Shown here: in pieces, positions 7,982 through 14,646 of the stretch
Position numbering within the stretch: position 1 is the stretch's first letter
Layout: every line of letters begins with the position of its first letter
Source: Clostridiales bacterium
GTDB taxonomy: Bacteria > Bacillota > Clostridia > Lachnospirales > Lachnospiraceae
NCBI GenBank assembly: GCA_015655075.1
Contig: JAATFT010000033.1
Span: 18,605-82,604, forward strand
Direction of reading: 5' to 3'
DNA: 64,000 nt
Notes under the pieces: model-generated
Databases searched by the model: none
The model's input: only the letters and a program-made list of their open reading frames with translations
Told to the model about the DNA's origin: nothing
Position numbers and translations under genes: made by a program

Positions 7982-8695
7982 TCACCCTATACAGGCATTG
8001 ACAAATGCCTTAAAAATATTTAACGCATCTTCACTGGTATAAAATAAATGCTCGGGATGCCATTGTACTCCAAGAAAGAATCTATGCCCGGGAAGATAAA
8101 GGGCTTCAATCAGGGAATCGGGGGAAACTCCGGCTGTTTTTAAAGAGGGGGCCAAATCCCTGACCGCCTGGTGATGAAAGCTGTTTACCTTAATAGATTC
8201 TTTTGATAAAATACGGGAAAGCAAAGTTTCTTCCTTAATGATGACACTATGGGTTAAGACGGAATTGCCGGATTGCTGGGAATGGGCCAGGGGTAACTTA
8301 GAGGAAAACTGGGCGGGTATATCCTGATATAAAGTACCCCCTAAAAATACATTTAAAACCTGAATACCCCGGCAGATTCCCAGAATGGGCTTATTGGATT
8401 CCATGGCGATCTGAAATAAATTTTCCTCCATTTTATCTCTTACCGGAACAACGACTCCGCACTGCCTTATGGTTTCTTCCCCAAAACGGAAGGGATCAAT
8501 ATCGGGTCCTCCGGTAAATAAAAATCCGTCGCATACATCGGCCGCTGTTTTTAATTCTTCCTTTGTGGCCTGTAAAGGCAGTAATACGGGAACACCGCCT
8601 GCAGCCCGGACGGCTTCCGGATAATTGGGGCCAATCCATACCCTGTTTTTTTCATAGTCATACTGGGGAGTTAAGCCTATAATTGGTTTTCTCAT
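7982..8695 (-). CDS. Class I glutamine amidotransferase-like hydrolase (PuuD/peptidase C26 family)
   Basis: Protein of 237 residues belonging to the gamma-glutamyl-GABA hydrolase family. It has the oxyanion motif TGGPDIDP, the nucleophile elbow GICRGIQVLN with the catalytic cysteine, and the C-terminal QWHPEH that supplies the His/Glu of the triad. These cytosolic enzymes cleave gamma-glutamyl amides such as gamma-glutamyl-GABA or related metabolites; the exact substrate here is unknown. It lies 16 bases downstream of the epimerase-like gene on the same strand, suggesting cotranscription. Length is near the family norm of about 240-255 residues. Confidence 0.88.
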   Translation of the reverse strand: MRKPIIGLTPQYDYEKNRVWIGPNYPEAVRAAGGVPVLLPLQATKEELKTAADVCDGFLFTGGPDIDPFRFGEETIRQCGVVVPVRDKMEENLFQIAMESNKPILGICRGIQVLNVFLGGTLYQDIPAQFSSKLPLAHSQQSGNSVLTHSVIIKEETLLSRILSKESIKVNSFHHQAVRDLAPSLKTAGVSPDSLIEALYLPGHRFFLGVQWHPEHLFYTSEDALNIFKAFVNACIG

Positions 8696-8711
8696 GACAT
8701 CACACTCTTTC

Positions 8712-9602
8712 TTATACTATATCTATAGTATATGCCGCTTCAAACTGTTTGCCGGCTTTTAAATGATTTCCCCACTCTTTTTCTTCAAAGCTTCCGTTAA
8801 AGTCACTGCTGTCGCAGCGGCCGTACCAGGGTTCAATACAGATAAAAGGGGCGTTTTTGCCTGCCGGTGACCACAGTCCGAATAAAGGAGCATCAAAATG
8901 AACCGTTACATAAGGGATTTTCTTAGAATCAGCGAGGGAAACCGAATGGGACTGATTATTTTCTATAATAAGGGCATCCTGATCAAAAAGGTGGGGATCT
9001 ATTTTAAGAAAACCGTTCTCCGTATTCAGTACAGCCTGTTCCGAATATGGTTTCTTAACCGCTAACCCTTTATTGTTAACCAGAAGGTAGTGAATAGGAG
9101 CGTCATTATCAAAGAAAATATAATAATCGCTTTGGCTTTGGCCTTCTATAAGAGGGCACATAAATGCGGGATGGGCGCCAATGGAAAAAAACATGTCACC
9201 AAGACCTTGATTGATAACCTTCCACATAACGGTAATCCTTCTGTGTGTCAGCCGATAACCGATTTCCAAAGCAAATTCAAACGGATATACTTTTAAGGTT
9301 TCTTTCGTCCAATTAAGGCGAAACCAAATTTCAGAATCCGTATTACGAAGCGGGGTAAATTCCAGATCTCTGGCAAAACCATGCTGAGGTAAAGAATATA
9401 CTTTGCCGCGGTAATGATAGCTTTGATTTTTAAGGCTTCCCACAACAGGGAAAAGTACCGGCGAACGGCGTTTCCAATAAGCGGGATCTCCCTTCCACAG
9501 ATATTCTCTGTTTGCAGCATTATCCGTAATTCCGGTTAGCTCCGCACCAAAGCTGCTGATTTTAAGAGTGAGATCGTTGTTTTTTAATATTTGAACAGAC
9601 AT
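8712..9602 (-). CDS. Aldose 1-epimerase-family protein (LacX-like)
   Basis: Protein of 296 residues of the galactose-mutarotase-like beta-sandwich fold. Visible family features include SSFGAELTGI at the N-terminus, SPVLFPVVGSL and the GAHPAFMCPL segment with a conserved histidine in the middle, and FICIEPWYGRCD near the C-terminus. The pattern is that of the LacX/YihR-like group, which acts on sugars or hexose phosphates outside the classical GalM branch; actual activity is unproven. An AGGAGG site precedes the ATG. It is the first gene of a two-gene minus-strand unit with the amidotransferase. Confidence 0.85.
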   Translation of the reverse strand: MSVQILKNNDLTLKISSFGAELTGITDNAANREYLWKGDPAYWKRRSPVLFPVVGSLKNQSYHYRGKVYSLPQHGFARDLEFTPLRNTDSEIWFRLNWTKETLKVYPFEFALEIGYRLTHRRITVMWKVINQGLGDMFFSIGAHPAFMCPLIEGQSQSDYYIFFDNDAPIHYLLVNNKGLAVKKPYSEQAVLNTENGFLKIDPHLFDQDALIIENNQSHSVSLADSKKIPYVTVHFDAPLFGLWSPAGKNAPFICIEPWYGRCDSSDFNGSFEEKEWGNHLKAGKQFEAAYTIDIV

Positions 9603-9864
9603 AATACCTCCTGATTTCTGCTGAAATTCCCGTCTTGCTGAAAATTTTTCAGAGTCTATTTTTGAATATTTTTTTTATAATTACGCATATTGTAACATGA
9701 GATTAATTTATTTTCCATCCCTGTTTATCATCAATCATCAATATAATGAAGCAGTCGTTACTATTCACAGATCTGCTGATTTTTGCAGAGCTGTGAATAG
9801 TAACAAGCAGCCCAATAATTATGTGCCCCAAGTTTTTCCAAAAGTTACCGCCGACAGGTCACTC
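9603..9864. other. Intergenic region with a perfect hairpin at 9757-9804
   Basis: No gene recognised. GTTACTATTCACAG (9757-9770) and CTGTGAATAGTAAC (9791-9804) form a perfect 14-bp stem, extended inside by ATCTGC/GCAGAG. Neither strand has a T-run after it, so it is not a standard terminator. Confidence 0.6.
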
Positions 9865-9894
9865 TTGCCAAATACAATAAGCTTCTGCTATAAT
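9865..9894 (+). promoter_or_regulatory. Promoter for yqeG-aroK-aroQ
   Basis: TTGCCA (9865-9870), 18 bases, then TATAAT (9889-9894) with an extended TG motif. The -10 segment is part of a 19-bp tandem duplication (9887-9905 and 9906-9924), so a second TATAAT follows 19 bases later. Confidence 0.6.
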
Positions 9895-9954
9895 GATGAT
9901 ACAGAGCTATAATGATGAAACAGAAATAGTGATACTATAACCCGGAGGTATAGA

Positions 9955-10488
9955 ATGCTTCAAAGATTTTATCCAGATGAATGTGCGGATTCCGCCTATG
10001 ACATTAATTACAAAGCCCTCTACGAGCAGGGTTACCGGGGGCTGCTTTTTGATATCGATAATACTTTAGTAGAGCATGATGCGGATGCAGATGAAAGAGC
10101 TAAAAAGCTAATGGAAAAGTTAAAACAAATAGGATTTCAAATCTGTCTGATTTCCAATAATAGAGAGGAACGGGTAAAGCGGTTTAACAAGGACATACAG
10201 GTTAAGTATATTTATAAGGCCAATAAACCGGCCGTAAAAATTTATTATAAAGCGGTACAAATGATGAAAACAAAAATATCTGCGGTGGTTTTTATCGGCG
10301 ACCAGTTATTTACGGATATATATGGCGCCAAACGTGCGGGTATAAAATGTTTTTTTGTAAAACCCATTGGTCAGGAAAAAGAAATACAGATAATATTAAA
10401 ACGGTATTTAGAAAGAATCGTACTATATTTTTACAGAAGACAATATAGGGATAAGCGGTTAAGGCGGAAAAGAGGAATACATGAATAA
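9955..10488 (+). CDS. yqeG: HAD-superfamily IIIA phosphatase, YqeG family
   Basis: Protein of 177 residues. The HAD motif I FDIDNTLVEHD, motif II at LISNN, and motif III/IV region KPAVKIYY...VVFIGDQLFTDIYGAKRAG are all present and in the expected order. YqeG-type proteins are small cytosolic phosphatases related to phosphatidylglycerophosphate phosphatases; the physiological substrate in Firmicutes is not settled. A CCGGAGG site precedes the ATG. The end overlaps the shikimate kinase start by 8 bases, so the two are translationally coupled. In many Clostridia yqeG sits next to shikimate genes, as here. Confidence 0.9.
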   Translation: MLQRFYPDECADSAYDINYKALYEQGYRGLLFDIDNTLVEHDADADERAKKLMEKLKQIGFQICLISNNREERVKRFNKDIQVKYIYKANKPAVKIYYKAVQMMKTKISAVVFIGDQLFTDIYGAKRAGIKCFFVKPIGQEKEIQIILKRYLERIVLYFYRRQYRDKRLRRKRGIHE

Positions 10489-11026
10489 TATAGTTTTAAT
10501 CGGTTTTATGGGTAGCGGTAAAACAAGTGTGGGAATTCGGCTGGCAAAAAAGCTTGCTTTTCGTTTCATGGATACCGACCTGATTATTGAGGAAGGCTGT
10601 AAAAGAACAATCAGCAGTGTTTTTGAGGAAGAAGGAGAAGAATTTTTCCGCGAATTAGAAACAAAAACCATCAGGGATTTTATAGGGAAGCTGAAAGATA
10701 CGGTCCTTTCCGTAGGCGGGGGACTTCCTGTACAGACTGGCAACGGAAGACTGTTACGGCAGTTGGGACAGGTTGTTTATCTTAAAACTTCCAGGGAAAC
10801 AATAATAAGACGCTTATCCGGCGACGACACCAGACCTTTGCTCTCCGGTGATAATACGGAGGAACAGATTGACGCTTTGTTAAAATTCAGAGCACCTATT
10901 TATGAAGCGGCTGCCCATATAACCGTTATCACGAACGGCAGAAAGTTTGACGAAATAATAGATGAAATTATGATGAGAACAGGAGTTAACCATGAAGTTA
11001 TTAGTCATAAACGGACCAAATCTTAA
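10481..11026 (+). CDS. aroK: Shikimate kinase
   Basis: Protein of 181 residues that phosphorylates shikimate with ATP in aromatic amino-acid synthesis. The P-loop GFMGSGKTS is at residues 7-15, followed by MDTDLIIEE (shikimate-binding aspartates), a conserved FFRELETK arginine/glutamate motif, VLSVGGGLP (substrate glycine loop), and the lid segment DDTRPLL. The last 12 codons overlap the start of aroQ by 35 bases, so the C-terminus (after IMMRTGV) is probably an unstructured tail dictated by this overlap. Length is close to the usual 165-180. Confidence 0.95.
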   Translation: MNNIVLIGFMGSGKTSVGIRLAKKLAFRFMDTDLIIEEGCKRTISSVFEEEGEEFFRELETKTIRDFIGKLKDTVLSVGGGLPVQTGNGRLLRQLGQVVYLKTSRETIIRRLSGDDTRPLLSGDNTEEQIDALLKFRAPIYEAAAHITVITNGRKFDEIIDEIMMRTGVNHEVISHKRTKS

Positions 11027-11432
11027 TTTTTTGGGAATCCGGGAAAAATCAATTTACGGTAATCAGGATTTTAAATACCTGCTGTCTTTACTAAGTGAAA
11101 AGGCTGAAAAAGAGAATATTACCATTGACACCTTTCAAAGCAACGGGGAAGGTGAAATTATCGACCGTATTCAGAAAGCATATTTTGACGGAACCCAGGG
11201 GATTATTATAAATCCGGGGGCATTTACTCATTACGGCTATGCGGTAAGAGATGCACTGGCATCCGTGGACATGCCCATAATTGAGGTACATATTTCCAAT
11301 GTCCATAAAAGAGAGGAATTTCGGAATGTATCAGTGACTGCTCCCGCATGTACCGGGCAGATAGTGGGCTTGGGGCTTTACGGTTATATTTTGGCAGTGG
11401 ATGGGGTTATTAATCTGCTCCGACAGTCTTAA
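10992..11432 (+). CDS. aroQ: Type II 3-dehydroquinate dehydratase
   Basis: Protein of 146 residues of the dodecameric type II dehydroquinase family, which dehydrates 3-dehydroquinate in the shikimate pathway. Seen: INGPNLNFLG at the N-terminus, the catalytic tyrosine loop (IREKSIYGN), NPGAFTHYGYAVRDAL, and EVHISNVHKREEFR with the catalytic histidine. AGGAG lies 7 bases before this ATG, inside the aroK reading frame, which supports the overlapping start. Standard length. Confidence 0.96.
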   Translation: MKLLVINGPNLNFLGIREKSIYGNQDFKYLLSLLSEKAEKENITIDTFQSNGEGEIIDRIQKAYFDGTQGIIINPGAFTHYGYAVRDALASVDMPIIEVHISNVHKREEFRNVSVTAPACTGQIVGLGLYGYILAVDGVINLLRQS

Positions 11433-11437
11433 GACTG

Positions 11438-11589
11438 GAATGTGTCTGAAAAATGCTTGTGCCGTGCTGGATGCTTCACTTTGTGTGAGGTAAGGAGCTA
11501 TTTTGGGAGGGGGCTACGTTTCAAACCTCGACGCAGTATACCGCAAAGTGGAGCGGTCAGAACGGTACAATGAGTTTTCAGACACCCCC
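11438..11589. mobile_element. MITE-like palindromic element, copy 2 (degenerate)
   Basis: Begins GAATGTGTCTGAAAAATGCT and ends with the complementary GAGTTTTCAGACAC, with internal CTTCACTTTGTG / CCGCAAAGTGGAGC arms. It is 152 bp, shorter and more diverged than copies 1 and 3. The right flank is TA (11590-11591); the left has TG in its place. It follows aroQ by five bases. Confidence 0.75.
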
Positions 11590-11605
11590 TAAGAGATAAG
11601 GAAAT

Positions 11606-11659
11606 TTATCCGATAATTTTGTTGCATTTGGCGGGCAATGAAAAGTATCGGATAATTTT
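11606..11659 (+). terminator. Rho-independent terminator after aroQ
   Basis: TTATCCGATA (11606-11615) pairs with TATCGGATAA (11646-11655), with an inner TTGC/GCAA pairing, followed by TTTT. Confidence 0.65.
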
Positions 11660-11840
11660 ATGTATTTTAGACAAAAAACATGTAGAATATGCAAGTACTA
11701 TTGTAAATAGAAGTGAACCATATATAATAAAATTTGTAATATAAGTATTCAGTCCGGTACTATGTTACCTGTAAGCTATTTTACCGTAGTTTTATGAGAA
11801 TGCAGGATACTGGAGACAAAACAAGGGGGTTTTGCCTGTT

Positions 11841-11862
11841 TTACGGCATCACCGTAATTTTT
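11841..11862 (+). terminator. Short terminator or attenuator upstream of a small ORF
   Basis: TTACGG-CATCA-CCGTAA followed by TTTTT. It is preceded by another small hairpin (AAAACAAGG / CCTGTTTT, about 11816-11841). It lies 88 bases before the ATG of the 48-residue ORF, so it could attenuate it. Confidence 0.5.
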
Positions 11863-11949
11863 GACCGGCAGGATTGAATAATTACATTATAAAGCAATTT
11901 GTTACAGTATCAAAGTAACCGTATAGTTTTTTTAAAGGAGGGTTTTGAA

Positions 11950-12096
11950 ATGGAAATTGTTCAGGAAAGGGTTTGGATGGAAGCAGCAAAAACGGCTTAT
12001 CAAATGGCTGACCCGACAATGGACGCAGCGGCTTGTTTATCAATGGAAGAAGGAGTGGATTTATCTATTGAAGTACAGGCATTAGGAATTTATTAG
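11950..12096 (+). CDS. Small protein of 48 residues, unknown
   Basis: Not recognised. The ORF starts MEIVQERVWMEAAKTAY and ends VQALGIY. A strong AAAGGAGGG ribosome site lies about 7 bases before the ATG, which is the main reason to believe it is translated. The composition is acidic with no membrane segment and no cysteine motif apart from one Cys. It is followed after 40 bases by the holin-like small toxin ORF, so the two may be cotranscribed; whether they are functionally linked is unknown. Confidence 0.5.
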   Translation: MEIVQERVWMEAAKTAYQMADPTMDAAACLSMEEGVDLSIEVQALGIY

Positions 12097-12136
12097 GATC
12101 AGCCAGACTGATAACCTCCCGAAGGGTGGTGATGTA

Positions 12137-12238
12137 ATGGTTACGTATGATTCTTTATTCTTAATGCTTCAGTTTGGCATGATACTTTTAGCAATGCTTA
12201 CCTTTATCGACAATAGGAGCAATAAACGCAAAAGATAA
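12137..12238 (+). CDS. Putative holin-like toxin, 33 residues
   Basis: The ORF reads MVTYDSLFLMLQFGMILLAM followed by LTFIDNRSNKRKR: one hydrophobic segment (residues about 7-24) and a basic tail. This is the pattern of the Firmicute holin-like toxin family (Hol-Tox), small membrane peptides often compared with type I toxins. The GGGTGG ribosome site lies in a predicted hairpin ACCTCCC-GAA-GGGTGGT (about 12112-12130) that would hide it, a regulation style common for such toxins. No antisense antitoxin RNA could be established by eye. Too short for standard ORF calling. Confidence 0.65.
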   Translation: MVTYDSLFLMLQFGMILLAMLTFIDNRSNKRKR

Positions 12239-12411
12239 TATTAATGTATGCATGCATGATACCAATAAAGAAAATTAACGCAGTACTTCATACATAAGTG
12301 AATTAATGTCGGCTTTTTCATAACTGGTAATATGTGTTAATCAATTTTCGGGAAAAATTTTTAGTAAAATGCAAAAAAAAACTTAAGAAAATTTATGGAA
12401 TCAGGAGGTTT

Positions 12412-12516
12412 ATGTATACAGCATATTCATCACAACACAAATGGAGAAGTCCTCTCCTTGATTTTATTGGACAATTGATTTATAATTTAATTGGCATAAT
12501 TGTGAAAAATTTGTGA
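12412..12516 (+). CDS. Possible 34-residue peptide
   Basis: ORF beginning MYTAYSSQHKWRSPLLDFIG with a hydrophobic C-terminal half (LIYNLIGIIVKNL). A perfect AGGAGG stands only 3 bases before the ATG, which is shorter than normal spacing. The TGA stop lies inside the left arm of the inverted repeat at 12502-12553. No family recognised; it may not be real. Confidence 0.3.
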   Translation: MYTAYSSQHKWRSPLLDFIGQLIYNLIGIIVKNL

Positions 12517-12553
12517 ATAATTCATTTTTAAATAATTGTTCACAAATTTTTCG
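12502..12553. repeat. Long AT-rich inverted repeat
   Basis: GTGAAAAATTTGTGAA and TTCACAAATTTTTCGC are near-perfect 16-base arms, with further AATT pairing inside. It lies between the small-ORF region and the ABC exporter operon and could terminate transcription in either direction. Confidence 0.55.
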
Positions 12554-12599
12554 CATTCTAAGAGTAATATAGTGTTGTTAGAGTCCAATTTAGAGTAAT

Positions 12600-12659
12600 C
12601 TCGGAAACTCTTTGTATGCAGATTTGTGCCGCAAAGATGCGTACAGGGGAGTTTCCGAG
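12600..12659 (+). ncRNA. Structured 5' leader element of the ABC exporter operon
   Basis: CTCGGAAACTC (12600-12610) pairs perfectly with GAGTTTCCGAG (12649-12659), enclosing a loop with a further TATGC/GCGTA pairing. It ends 17 bases before the ribosome site of the ATPase gene. It matches no riboswitch class I know; possibly a regulatory or mRNA-stabilising stem. Confidence 0.4.
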
Positions 12660-12691
12660 AGTGCTCATTTAATTTAAGGAGGAGAAAAAAC

Positions 12692-13771
12692 TTGATAGAA
12701 GTTAATAATTTAGTCAAAAGGTTTGGGGATCATTTGGCGGTGGATAATCTAAGCTTTACGGTTGAAAAAGGTCAGATACTTGGCTTTTTGGGACCAAACG
12801 GAGCAGGGAAATCCACTACTATGAATATTGTCACAGGTTATATATCGGCAACGGAAGGTTCCGTGATAATCAATGGCCATGATATTTTTGACGAGCCGGA
12901 GGAAGCGAAAAAATGTATTGGATATTTACCTGAATTACCGCCTCTATATCAGGATATGACCGTAAAGGAATACCTTAATTTTGTAGCAGATCTTAAAATG
13001 GTAAAGAAATCAGAAAAAAATAAGATGATTGCAAAGATTATAGGTATGACGAAAATTGCAGACGTATCAGAGCGTCTGATTAAGCAGTTATCCAAGGGAT
13101 TTAAACAGAGAGTAGGGTTGGCACAGGCTATGATGGGGTTTCCGGATGTATTGATTTTAGACGAGCCTACAGTGGGTTTAGATCCCATGCAAATTATTGA
13201 AATCAGGGATTTGATAAAGAGATTGAGTAAAGATCATACCATTATCTTAAGCTCTCACATATTATCGGAGGTCAGCGCAGTTTGTGATACGGTTATGATC
13301 ATTAACAAAGGAAAACTAATTGTCAGCGACACACCGGATAACTTATCCAAACACATTGGCGGTTCCAACGGATTACATTTACAGATTAAGGGCGATAAAG
13401 AAAAAATTAACGCAGCATTATCTGATATTGAAGAGATAACTAAAATTGATTATGAATCCGGAGCAAAAGACGGCATAATTACATTAACTGCTTATTGCAG
13501 TGAAGACAACGATATCCGTGAAGCAGTCTTTTATGCTTTAAGCGACGCCAGATGTCCTATTTTGAATATGCAATCCTCCAATATGTCTCTGGAAGATATC
13601 TTTTTAGAGGTGACACAGTCAAAAGGCAGGAATAAACATGGACAGGGATTAGGAAGAAGGAAAAACGGTCCGGTTAAATCCAATGAGGCCCCGTCCCAAG
13701 CGGCTACCGACCAGGTTGCAGCTTTGCAAAAGGAGCAGAATCAAGAAACTGAAAGTGAGGAGGAAAATTAA
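12692..13771 (+). CDS. ABC transporter ATP-binding protein (GldA-like)
   Basis: Cytoplasmic ATPase of 359 residues. Walker A is GPNGAGKST, the signature is LSKGFKQRVGLAQAM, Walker B is VLILDEPTVGLDP, and the switch histidine is in LSSHILSEV. A DUF4162-like region follows, then a low-complexity charged tail of about 50 residues. The start is the TTG at 12692, with AAGGAGGA 8 bases upstream; an upstream in-frame GTG would run through the leader hairpin. It begins a four-gene operon (ATPase, permease, GldG-like, DUF4340) with junctions of 2 to 9 bases or overlap. Substrate unknown. Confidence 0.92.
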   Translation: MIEVNNLVKRFGDHLAVDNLSFTVEKGQILGFLGPNGAGKSTTMNIVTGYISATEGSVIINGHDIFDEPEEAKKCIGYLPELPPLYQDMTVKEYLNFVADLKMVKKSEKNKMIAKIIGMTKIADVSERLIKQLSKGFKQRVGLAQAMMGFPDVLILDEPTVGLDPMQIIEIRDLIKRLSKDHTIILSSHILSEVSAVCDTVMIINKGKLIVSDTPDNLSKHIGGSNGLHLQIKGDKEKINAALSDIEEITKIDYESGAKDGIITLTAYCSEDNDIREAVFYALSDARCPILNMQSSNMSLEDIFLEVTQSKGRNKHGQGLGRRKNGPVKSNEAPSQAATDQVAALQKEQNQETESEEEN

Positions 13772-13773
13772 AG

Positions 13774-14637
13774 ATGCTGGCGATTTATAAGAAAGAATTA
13801 AAGTCTTATTTTACATCCATGACCGGATATGTGTTTATTGCATTCTTTTTAGTAATCATCGGTATATATTATGTGATTTACAACATGATCCAGTTATATG
13901 CCAATTTTGAATATGTATTATCCAGTGTTTCCTTTATATTTATTTTATTAGTACCTATATTGACAATGCGCCTCATGGCGGAAGAGAATAAGCAAAAGAC
14001 GGATCAGTTGCTGTTTACTTCCCCTTTGCCGGTGGGTAAAATCATTGCCGGTAAATATTTTGCCGTACTTACCGTGTTTTTAACTGTAATGGGAATCATA
14101 AGCTTATATCCATTAATCCTGATGCAATTCGGAACTTTATCCTTAAAGGTTGCCTATGGCTCCATCCTGGGATTTTTCTTATTGGGTGCGGCTTATATAG
14201 CAATCGGTTTGTTTATCTCTGCATTAACCGAAAGCCAGGTAGTTGCCGCGGTGGTTTCCTTTGTGGTAATATTGATTACGGCATTGATGGATGGCATTGT
14301 CAATCTGCTGCCTAAGGATAAAAAGTCAGCCTGGATTATTTTATCAATTATTATAATAGTACTCTGCTGGCTTGCCTATCTTATGATGAACAATCTGACA
14401 ATATCCCTCTCTGCCGGAATTATTGCGGAAGTTGTACTTACGGTATTTTATTTAATCAAACCCACCGTATTTGACGGACTGGTGTCAAGAGTATTTAATT
14501 GGTTTTCTGTAATTGCAAGATTTGATAATTATACACAAGGAGTACTGGATTTATCCTCCGCGGTTTATTTTATCAGTATTGTATTTCTGTTCCAGTTCTT
14601 AACGGTTCAGGCAATTAAGAAACGCAGATGGAGCTAA
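13774..14637 (+). CDS. ABC-2 type permease (GldF-like)
   Basis: Protein of 287 residues with about six to seven membrane helices. The N-terminus MLAIYKKELKSYFTSMTGYVF is typical of GldF/NosY-like permeases, and the cytoplasmic loop MRLMAEENKQKTDQLLFTSP is the conserved motif of this group. It is the membrane partner of the ATPase two bases upstream. The GAGGAGG ribosome site overlaps the ATPase 3' end. Function in Firmicutes is not established; in Bacteroidetes the homologous pair supports gliding. Confidence 0.9.
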   Translation: MLAIYKKELKSYFTSMTGYVFIAFFLVIIGIYYVIYNMIQLYANFEYVLSSVSFIFILLVPILTMRLMAEENKQKTDQLLFTSPLPVGKIIAGKYFAVLTVFLTVMGIISLYPLILMQFGTLSLKVAYGSILGFFLLGAAYIAIGLFISALTESQVVAAVVSFVVILITALMDGIVNLLPKDKKSAWIILSIIIIVLCWLAYLMMNNLTISLSAGIIAEVVLTVFYLIKPTVFDGLVSRVFNWFSVIARFDNYTQGVLDLSSAVYFISIVFLFQFLTVQAIKKRRWS

Positions 14638-14646
14638 GGAAGGGGG

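Noticed and set aside
9697..9912. 71-codon ORF upstream of yqeG
   Set aside because: It runs through a perfect hairpin and the yqeG promoter, with no ribosome site.
11690..11900. Possible riboswitch ahead of the 48-residue ORF
   Set aside because: Several hairpins exist but no conserved core of any known riboswitch class was recognised.
12626..12691. Upstream extension of the ABC ATPase from a GTG
   Set aside because: The segment is the leader hairpin; the TTG at 12692 has a proper ribosome site and yields the family N-terminus.
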